21,277 bases of DNA from Comamonadaceae bacterium (GTDB taxonomy: Bacteria > Pseudomonadota > Gammaproteobacteria > Burkholderiales > Burkholderiaceae_C): contig CANHGF010000004.1 of assembly GCA_947460065.1 (NCBI GenBank), positions 1 to 21,277 of the forward strand. The letters are read 5' to 3'. The notes below the pieces were generated by a model. The model did no database searches, was not told the origin of the DNA, and saw only the letters and a list, made by a program, of their open reading frames with translations. A program made the translations under genes and the position numbers. The stretch's first letter is position 1, and every line of letters starts with the position of its first letter. Shown one piece after another: positions 16,218 to 21,277 of this stretch.

Positions 16218-16787
16218 TCAGGGCTTGTCAGTCGGGGGCTTGTCGGTAGAGGGCGACAGCCGGCGCAGTGTCTCCAGCTTGAGCGCGATGTGCTGGCGGC
16301 TGGGCGCCAGTTTTAAGGCGCGTGCGTAGGAGCGGGCGGCCAGCTGGGCCTGCACATCGCCCAGGTTCTCATGGGCGGTGGCGTAAGCCGGGTCGTTGCG
16401 CACCGCCATTTCCAGCGCGCTGTGGGCGGCGTCCAGCTCCTGGCGCGCCGCCAGCAGGGCAGCCAGGTTGTTGTAGGGCTCGGGCAGTTCCGGGTAGTCG
16501 CGGGTCAGGCTCAGGAAGCTTTCTTCGGCCTCGCCCTTGCGGCCCATTTCGCTGAGGATCACTCCGCGCATGAAGCGCATCTGTGGGTCGCGTGGCTTGG
16601 CTGTCAAATGCGCGTCAGCCTTGGCCAGGGCCTGTACCAGCGCGCCGCTGCTGCTCAGGCGCTGCACGTCGGCGTACTCGTCGGCCAGCGCCGACAGGCT
16701 CAAGGCCAACAGGCTGGCAGCCGCAGCCCAGCGCGCACCTTGCAGCAGCGGACGCAGCTTCGGCTGGAAGTGGGCAGCAGCAAACAT
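16218..16787 (-). CDS. Secreted TPR-repeat protein
   Basis: A 189-residue protein with an N-terminal export signal (positively charged LRPLLQGARWAAAASLLALS, then ALSALA|DE near residue 36), so it is probably periplasmic. Two to three tetratricopeptide repeats are visible: QMRFMRGVILSEMGRKGEAE (about 69-88), EPYNNLAALLAARQELDAAH (102-121) and ATAHENLGDVQAQLAARSYA (136-155). The C-terminal tail STDKPPTDKP is short and repetitive. TPR domains bind other proteins; the partner is unknown. As first gene of the TPR-cyclophilin-cyclophilin-lpxH-mtfA run it is divergent from cysS. It could be an accessory factor for envelope protein folding, suggested only by its neighbours. Confidence 0.87.
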   Translation of the reverse strand: MFAAAHFQPKLRPLLQGARWAAAASLLALSLSALADEYADVQRLSSSGALVQALAKADAHLTAKPRDPQMRFMRGVILSEMGRKGEAEESFLSLTRDYPELPEPYNNLAALLAARQELDAAHSALEMAVRNDPAYATAHENLGDVQAQLAARSYARALKLAPSRQHIALKLETLRRLSPSTDKPPTDKP

Positions 16788-17024
16788 AGCCGGTATATGG
16801 GCAAAAAAGGTCGAGCGGGGTGGGGCCGGAGTTCATGCCTGCCGCAGCGGGCGCTGCAGAAATTGCGACCACAGCCTGCGGGGCGTCAGGCTGAAAGTGT
16901 AGCGCAGGGGTATAGTTAATGCCCTGCTCGGATGGCGTGGCGCATGTCATGCCTGGGCAGCCCACCCGTTACTCCGGCCAGAGTCACGACAGCGCGCCTT
17001 CCTACCGATTAGCCGACCTTCCTC
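16788..17024. promoter_or_regulatory. Divergent TPR / cysS intergenic region with cysS promoter candidate
   Basis: A 237-nt gap. On the plus strand TATAGT at 16911-16916 is a good -10 box (five of six), but the -35 region is weak (CTGAAA at 16891-16896 is too close, 14 nt). A start near 16923 would give cysS a leader of about 100 nt. No T-box or other riboswitch was recognised. The promoter of the minus-strand operon is not resolved. Confidence 0.35.
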
Positions 17025-18398
17025 ATGAGCTTACGCATCTACAACACGCTCTCGCGTGCCGTGGAAGAATTTTCACCGCTGCAGCCCGGCCATGTGCGCA
17101 TGTATGTCTGCGGCATGACGGTCTATGACCTGTGCCATGTGGGACACGCCCGCTCCAGCGTAGCCTTCGATGTGGCACGGCGCTGGCTTGAGACATCGGG
17201 TCTGCGCGTGACCTTCGTGCGCAACATCACCGACATCGACGACAAGATCATCCGCCGGGCGGTCGAAAACGGTGAGACCGTGCGCGGCCTGACCGACCGC
17301 ATGATCGCCGAGATGTACCGTGACTTCGACGACTTGGGCATCGCTCGGCCCACGCACGATCCGCGTGCCACCGACTATGTGCCGCAGATGTTGGACATCG
17401 TGCGCACCCTGCAGGCCAAGGGCCTGGCCTACCGCGCTGGCGGCGACGTGAACTACGCGGTGCGGCGCTTTGCAGGCTACGGCAAGCTTTCGGGCAAGTC
17501 GCTCGACGAACTGCACGCCGGCGAACGGGTGGCGGTGGCCGACGGCAAGGAAGATCCGCTGGACTTTGTGCTCTGGAAATCGGCCAAGCCCGATGAGCCG
17601 GCCGATGCCCAATGGGCCAGTGACTACGGAGCCGGTCGGCCGGGCTGGCATATCGAATGCTCGGCCATGGCCTGCGCCCTGCTGGGTCAGACCTTCGATA
17701 TTCATGGCGGCGGTGCCGACTTAACCTTTCCGCACCACGAAAACGAGATCGCGCAAAGCGAGGGCGCTCACGGCGTGCCGCTGGCCAAGATCTGGATGCA
17801 CAACGGCTTTGTCAACATCGACAACGAGAAGATGTCCAAGTCCCTGGGCAACTTCTTCACCATTCGCGATGTGCTCCAGCGCTATGACCCGCAGACGTTG
17901 CGTTTTTTCATTGCGCGCACCCACTACCGCAGTCCGCTCAACTATAGCGACGTCCACCTTGACGATGCGCGCGGTGGGCTCAAGCGGCTCTATACCGCGC
18001 TTGATCTGGTCAAGCCCGCGCCGGTAGAGTTGGATTGGCGCGATCCTTTTGCAGCCCGCTTCAAGGCCGCGATGGACGAGGACTTCGGCACGCCCGAGGC
18101 GGTCGCGGTGCTGTTCGAGCTGGCCGGCGAGGTCAACCGCAGCAAGTCGCGGCAACTGGCGGGCCTGCTGCGCGCCCTGGGCGCCATCCTGGGCCTGCTT
18201 CAAGATGATCCAGCCGCCTTTTTGCAGGCCGGTGCGCAGGTGGCAGGCGACGAGATCGACGCTTTGGTGGCCCAGCGCAGCGCCGCCAAGGCCGCGCGCA
18301 ACTTCGGCGAAGCCGACCGCATCCGCCAAGAACTGCTGGCGCGCGGCATCGTGCTCAAGGATTCACCGACTGGCACCACCTGGGAAGTGCAGGCATGA
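17025..18398 (+). CDS. cysS: Cysteinyl-tRNA synthetase
   Basis: Charges tRNA-Cys with cysteine using ATP; cytoplasmic class I synthetase. At 457 residues it is close to the 461 of E. coli. The HIGH-type ATP motif is HVGH (38-41) and the second motif is KMSKS (269-273). The active-site zinc ligands are conserved: Cys29 in YVCGMTVYD, Cys212 in GWHIECSAM, His237 and Glu241 in [12 protein letters not shown]. The C-terminal anticodon-binding part includes [19 protein letters not shown], a family hallmark. It begins at ATG 17025 without a strong ribosome site and overlaps the following glycosylase gene by 4 nt (ATGA). Confidence 0.98.
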   Translation: MSLRIYNTLSRAVEEFSPLQPGHVRMYVCGMTVYDLCHVGHARSSVAFDVARRWLETSGLRVTFVRNITDIDDKIIRRAVENGETVRGLTDRMIAEMYRDFDDLGIARPTHDPRATDYVPQMLDIVRTLQAKGLAYRAGGDVNYAVRRFAGYGKLSGKSLDELHAGERVAVADGKEDPLDFVLWKSAKPDEPADAQWASDYGAGRPGWHIECSAMACALLGQTFDIHGGGADLTFPHHENEIAQSEGAHGVPLAKIWMHNGFVNIDNEKMSKSLGNFFTIRDVLQRYDPQTLRFFIARTHYRSPLNYSDVHLDDARGGLKRLYTALDLVKPAPVELDWRDPFAARFKAAMDEDFGTPEAVAVLFELAGEVNRSKSRQLAGLLRALGAILGLLQDDPAAFLQAGAQVAGDEIDALVAQRSAAKAARNFGEADRIRQELLARGIVLKDSPTGTTWEVQA

Positions 18399-19078
18399 AG
18401 ACCCTGGCCAAAACAGGCCCGGCCAAGACCGAGCTCACCGAAGCGGCCGAGGTCGCCACCACCGTGCCCGGCTACTGGCAGGAGGCCTGCGCCCATCTGA
18501 TCAAAAAAGACCGGGTGATGAAGCGCCTGATTCCCCAGTTCGGTCAGGCCTGCCTGCAGTCGCGCGGTGATGCCTTCGTCACGCTGGCGCGCAGCATCGT
18601 GGGCCAGCAAATCTCGGTCAAGGCGGCGCAAAGTGTGTGGGACCGCTTTGCAGGATTGCCTCGGCAGGTGACGCCGCGCAATGTGCTCAAGCTCAAGGTG
18701 GACGACATGCGGTCGGCCGGTCTGTCGGCCCGCAAGGTTGAGTACCTGGTCGATCTGGCCTTGCACTTTGACTCCGGCGCGGTGCACGTCAAGGGCTGGG
18801 AGGCCATGAGCGATGACGAGATCATTGCCGAGTTGGTGGCCATACGGGGCATAGGCCGCTGGACCGCCGAGATGTTTCTCATCTTCCACCTGATGCGGCC
18901 CAATGTGCTGCCGCTCGACGATGTGGGCCTGATCAACGGCATCAGCCAAAGTTATTTTTCGGGCGAATCGGTCAGCCGCAGCGAGGCGCGGGAGGTGGCC
19001 CTGGCCTGGGCGCCTTATTGCACCGTGGCAACTTGGTATATTTGGCGCTCCCTCGACCCGCTGCCGGTCGAGTATTGA
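18395..19078 (+). CDS. DNA-3-methyladenine glycosylase II-like (AlkA family HhH-GPD glycosylase)
   Basis: A base-excision repair glycosylase predicted to remove alkylated purines. At 227 residues it corresponds to the glycosylase core without the N-terminal AlkA domain or the Ada regulator. The helix-hairpin-helix is [14 protein letters not shown] (147-160) and the catalytic aspartate is the second of VLPLDDVGL (Asp176). The family stretch [19 protein letters not shown] (64-82) is also present. There is no iron-sulfur cysteine cluster at the C-terminus, which separates it from endonuclease III and MutY. It overlaps cysS by 4 nt and precedes accA by 64 nt, so it is probably expressed as housekeeping repair and not as part of an Ada regulon. 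Confidence 0.92.
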   Translation: MKTLAKTGPAKTELTEAAEVATTVPGYWQEACAHLIKKDRVMKRLIPQFGQACLQSRGDAFVTLARSIVGQQISVKAAQSVWDRFAGLPRQVTPRNVLKLKVDDMRSAGLSARKVEYLVDLALHFDSGAVHVKGWEAMSDDEIIAELVAIRGIGRWTAEMFLIFHLMRPNVLPLDDVGLINGISQSYFSGESVSRSEAREVALAWAPYCTVATWYIWRSLDPLPVEY

Positions 19079-19127
19079 GGGCCGGCCGGGCGCTGCGAAC
19101 GCTTTGCCGAAGGGGGCAGCCCCGTTC

Positions 19128-19134
19128 AAGGAGG
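19128..19134 (+). promoter_or_regulatory. Strong ribosome binding site that sets the accA start
   Basis: AAGGAGG lies 8 nt before ATG 19143. This near-perfect Shine-Dalgarno site shows that the accA start is 19143 and not the upstream TTG at 19104. Confidence 0.8.
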
Positions 19135-19142
19135 AACAGAAC

Positions 19143-20120
19143 ATGGCCAAGAAAACTTTTCTCGATTTCGAGCAACCGATTGCCGACCTCGAGGAAAAGA
19201 TCGAAGAGCTGCGCTACGTCCAGACTGAATCGGCGGTCGATATTTCCGCTGAGATCGACCAGTTGTCCAAAAAGAGCCTGCAGCTCACCCGCGACATCTA
19301 CAGCGACCTCTCGCCCTGGCAGATCACCAAGATCGCCCGCCACGCCGAGCGGCCCTACACCCTGGATTACATCAACGACATCTTCACCGACTTCGTTGAA
19401 TTGCATGGCGACCGCCACTTTGCCGACGACCTGAGCATCGTGGGTGGCCTGGCCCGCTTCAATGGTTCGGCCTGCATGGTGGTGGGTCAGCAAAAAGGGC
19501 GCGACACCAAGGAGCGCGCCGCGCGCAACTTTGGCATGACCAAGCCCGAGGGCTACCGCAAGGCCCTGCGCCTGATGAAGCTGGCTGAAAAATTCAATCT
19601 GCCCGTCTTCACCTTTGTGGACACCCCTGGCGCCTACCCCGGCATCGACGCAGAAGAGCGTGGCCAGTCCGAGGCCATAGGCCGCAATATCTTTGAGATG
19701 GCCCAACTGGAGGTGCCCATCATCACCACCATCATCGGCGAGGGCGGCTCTGGCGGTGCGCTGGCCATTTCGGTGGCCGATCAGCTCATCATGTTGCAGT
19801 ACTCGGTGTACTCGGTGATCAGCCCCGAAGGCTGTGCCTCCATTCTCTGGAAAACCTCGGACCAGGCGCAGACCGCGGCAGAAGCCCTGGGCATCACCGC
19901 GCACCGCCTCAAGGCCTTGGGGCTGATCGACAAGATCGTCAACGAGCCGGTCGGCGGCGCTCACCGCGATGCCAAGCAGATGGCCGCCTTTCTCAAGCGC
20001 GCGCTCGGTGACGCGTTGCGCCAGATCAGCGACCTCAAGGTCAAGGATCTGCTCGAGCGCCGTTACGAGCGGCTGCAAAGCTATGGCCGCTACACCGATA
20101 CCAAGGCCGATGCCCGCTGA
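19143..20120 (+). CDS. accA: Acetyl-CoA carboxylase carboxyltransferase subunit alpha
   Basis: With AccD forms the carboxyltransferase that moves the carboxyl group from carboxybiotin to acetyl-CoA, making malonyl-CoA for fatty acid synthesis; cytoplasmic. The 325 residues are typical (E. coli 319). It opens with [20 protein letters not shown] and carries the core motifs [41 protein letters not shown] and [11 protein letters not shown]. It has no zinc finger, which belongs to AccD. The start is set by AAGGAGG 8 nt upstream. The end overlaps the tilS start by 11 nt, a common pairing in this group of bacteria. Confidence 0.98.
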   Translation: MAKKTFLDFEQPIADLEEKIEELRYVQTESAVDISAEIDQLSKKSLQLTRDIYSDLSPWQITKIARHAERPYTLDYINDIFTDFVELHGDRHFADDLSIVGGLARFNGSACMVVGQQKGRDTKERAARNFGMTKPEGYRKALRLMKLAEKFNLPVFTFVDTPGAYPGIDAEERGQSEAIGRNIFEMAQLEVPIITTIIGEGGSGGALAISVADQLIMLQYSVYSVISPEGCASILWKTSDQAQTAAEALGITAHRLKALGLIDKIVNEPVGGAHRDAKQMAAFLKRALGDALRQISDLKVKDLLERRYERLQSYGRYTDTKADAR

Positions 20121-21129
20121 GCCGGCGGCGCCTCAGCCCCTGGAGCCGGCCGCTGCGCCGGCTTTTTTGCAGGCGCAAGCCAACCCGGCGCTTTCTGCAC
20201 TGGCCGCCTTCGCTCAGCGCCACCCGCGTCCGCCCCGGCCCTGGGCGCTGGCCTACAGCGGCGGCGCCGATTCCACCGCCTTGCTCCATGCGGCAGCGGC
20301 GCTGTGGCCCGGCCAGATCGTGGCGCTGCATGTGCACCACGGCCTGCAAGCGGCCGCCGACGACTTCGCCCTTCAGTGCGAGCAGGTATGCGCCAGCTTG
20401 TCGATTCCGCTGCAACTGCTGCGGGTGCAGGCCTGGCCTGAGACTGGCCAGAGCCCGGAGGACGCCGCCCGCCGCGCCCGCTACCGGGCGCTGGCCGAGG
20501 CGGCCCGCGCCCAGGGCTGCGGGCTCGTGCTGCTGGGCCAGCATGCCGACGACCAAGCTGAAACCGTGATGCTGGCCCTGGGCCGCGGCGCCGGTCTGCC
20601 TGGCCTGGCGGCCATGCCCGAGCGCTTTGAGCGACACGGCATGCTCTTTGGCCGCCCCTTGCTCGCGCTGCCCGGTGCCGCCTTGCGCCAGTGGCTGATC
20701 AGCCAGGGCTTGGGTTTTGTCGATGATCCAAGCAACAAGGACCTGCGCTATAGCCGCAATCTGCTGCGTGAACGCCTCATGCCGGCCCTGGCCGAGGTGC
20801 TGCCCCACTACCGCCAGACCCTGGCGCGCAGCGCCCGTCATGCCGCGCAGGCCCAGCAGCTGCTCGAGGAGGTGGCAGCCCAGGATCTCGCGCAGACGGG
20901 CTGCCCGCCGCGCCTGCAGGCCCTGCAAAGCCTGTCAGCGGCGCGCCAGGCCAACCTGCTGCGCCACTGGCTGGCCAGTACGCATGGCGCCAGACCCAGC
21001 GCGGCTCAGCTCGACGAACTGCTGGCCCAGATCGCCGCCTGCACCACCCGTGGCCATCGCATCGAGCTCAAAGTGGCCGCAGGGCGGGTGATGCGGCAAG
21101 GTGTGCAGTTGGTCTACACCGAAGGCTGA
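20110..21129 (+). CDS. tilS: tRNA(Ile)-lysidine synthetase
   Basis: Converts C34 of the CAU-anticodon tRNA-Ile to lysidine, so that it reads AUA and is charged with isoleucine; ATP-dependent. The start at 20110 gives 339 residues and overlaps accA by 11 nt; the family N-terminus begins soon after. The PP-loop is [13 protein letters not shown] (SGGADS at 50-55), followed by [26 protein letters not shown] and the [19 protein letters not shown] segment, all family motifs. It is shorter than E. coli TilS (432 residues) and ends at [13 protein letters not shown]. The second C-terminal domain therefore seems to be missing, as in the shorter TilS forms. A REP-like pair follows the stop. Confidence 0.95.
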   Translation: MPAEPAAPQPLEPAAAPAFLQAQANPALSALAAFAQRHPRPPRPWALAYSGGADSTALLHAAAALWPGQIVALHVHHGLQAAADDFALQCEQVCASLSIPLQLLRVQAWPETGQSPEDAARRARYRALAEAARAQGCGLVLLGQHADDQAETVMLALGRGAGLPGLAAMPERFERHGMLFGRPLLALPGAALRQWLISQGLGFVDDPSNKDLRYSRNLLRERLMPALAEVLPHYRQTLARSARHAAQAQQLLEEVAAQDLAQTGCPPRLQALQSLSAARQANLLRHWLASTHGARPSAAQLDELLAQIAACTTRGHRIELKVAAGRVMRQGVQLVYTEG

Positions 21130-21147
21130 GCGCAAGGACGGCCGTAT

Positions 21148-21171
21148 CGCGCCGAGGGCGGCGCTCCTACA
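21148..21171 (-). repeat. REP-like hairpin element, variant copy of inverted pair
   Basis: On the minus strand it reads TGTAGGAGCGCCGCCCTCGG then CGCG. The TGTAGG head is followed by a 6-bp stem GCGCCG/CGGCGC around a CCCT loop. It aligns with the neighbouring plus-strand element at 19 of 25 positions, with paired changes in the stem. The heads of the two copies face each other across 25 nt. Confidence 0.72.
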
Positions 21172-21196
21172 AATTTCATTCGAGGCTTGGATGGGC

Positions 21197-21220
21197 TGTG
21201 GGAGCTGCGCCCTCGCAGCT
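21197..21220 (+). repeat. REP-like hairpin element, second copy of inverted pair
   Basis: Reads TGTGGGAGCTGCGCCCTCGC then AGCT. A 7-bp perfect stem AGCTGCG/CGCAGCT surrounds the CCCT loop. It is identical over 23 bp to the element at 13383-13405. With the copy at 21148-21171 it forms a BIME-like inverted pair downstream of tilS. Confidence 0.75.
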
Positions 21221-21237
21221 ATGCGGCCCAGCCCTTT

Positions 21238-21243
21238 TATAAT
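21238..21243 (+). promoter_or_regulatory. Possible -10 box for a gene beyond the right edge
   Basis: A perfect TATAAT follows the REP-like pair. No -35 box is seen at 16-18 nt; that position is occupied by the end of the REP stem (GCAGCT). In related bacteria tilS is often followed by lysC, which this could serve, but that gene lies outside the window. Confidence 0.35.
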
Positions 21244-21277
21244 CTCGGGTTTTGTTGATGGCAGGCTTTGCCCACCT

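Overview
The window is GC-rich, densely packed chromosomal DNA. Its gene order and protein families suggest a betaproteobacterium of the order Burkholderiales, probably close to the Comamonadaceae. This rests on recognised family features and synteny from memory, not on a search. The signs are glyA-nrdR next to a type IV minor pilin cluster and ribD-ribE-ribB, a TPR/cyclophilin/cyclophilin/lpxH operon divergent from cysS, and cysS-alkA-accA-tilS on the other side. There is no phage, IS element, CRISPR array, rRNA or tRNA. Nearly everything is housekeeping.

Layout. (1) 1-2811, minus strand: riboflavin genes ribD, ribE and a RibB whose C-terminal GTP cyclohydrolase II half has lost its zinc cysteines (RibBX type); this last gene runs off the left edge. 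(2) 2975-5989, plus strand: five overlapping or abutting prepilin genes (fimT/fimU-like, pilV, pilW, pilX, pilE), with no pilY1 between pilX and pilE. (3) 6011-7701, minus strand: glyA and nrdR with a 4-nt overlap, convergent with the pilins. (4) 7916-8755, minus strand: a membrane-anchored SLT transglycosylase. It is divergent from (5) 9159-13380, plus strand: a 937-residue DUF349 protein with an Ala-rich linker and an Arg/Gly-rich tract, then an MmgE/PrpD-family protein. The 403-nt gap between (4) and (5) holds a good sigma70-type promoter and a duplicated 28-bp motif. (6) 13413-16787, minus strand: a tight five-gene run of TPR lipoprotein-like/secreted protein, periplasmic cyclophilin, cytoplasmic cyclophilin, lpxH and mtfA. 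(7) 17025-21129, plus strand: cysS, an AlkA-like DNA glycosylase, accA and tilS, mostly overlapping.

The genes fall into ordinary functional groups: flavin synthesis; pilus priming; one-carbon metabolism and ribonucleotide reductase control; envelope turnover and lipid A synthesis; protein folding; tRNA charging and modification; fatty acid synthesis. I found no convincing new multi-gene system.

The less ordinary items are non-coding or residue-level. There are three copies of a REP-like hairpin element (one at the mmgE/mtfA convergence, an inverted pair after tilS) whose stems show compensatory changes. The SLT/DUF349 gap carries a twin motif. The DUF349 protein has an RGG-like tract. Serine hydroxymethyltransferase has two substitutions in its cofactor pocket. 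The minor pilin operon lacks its usual adhesin gene.
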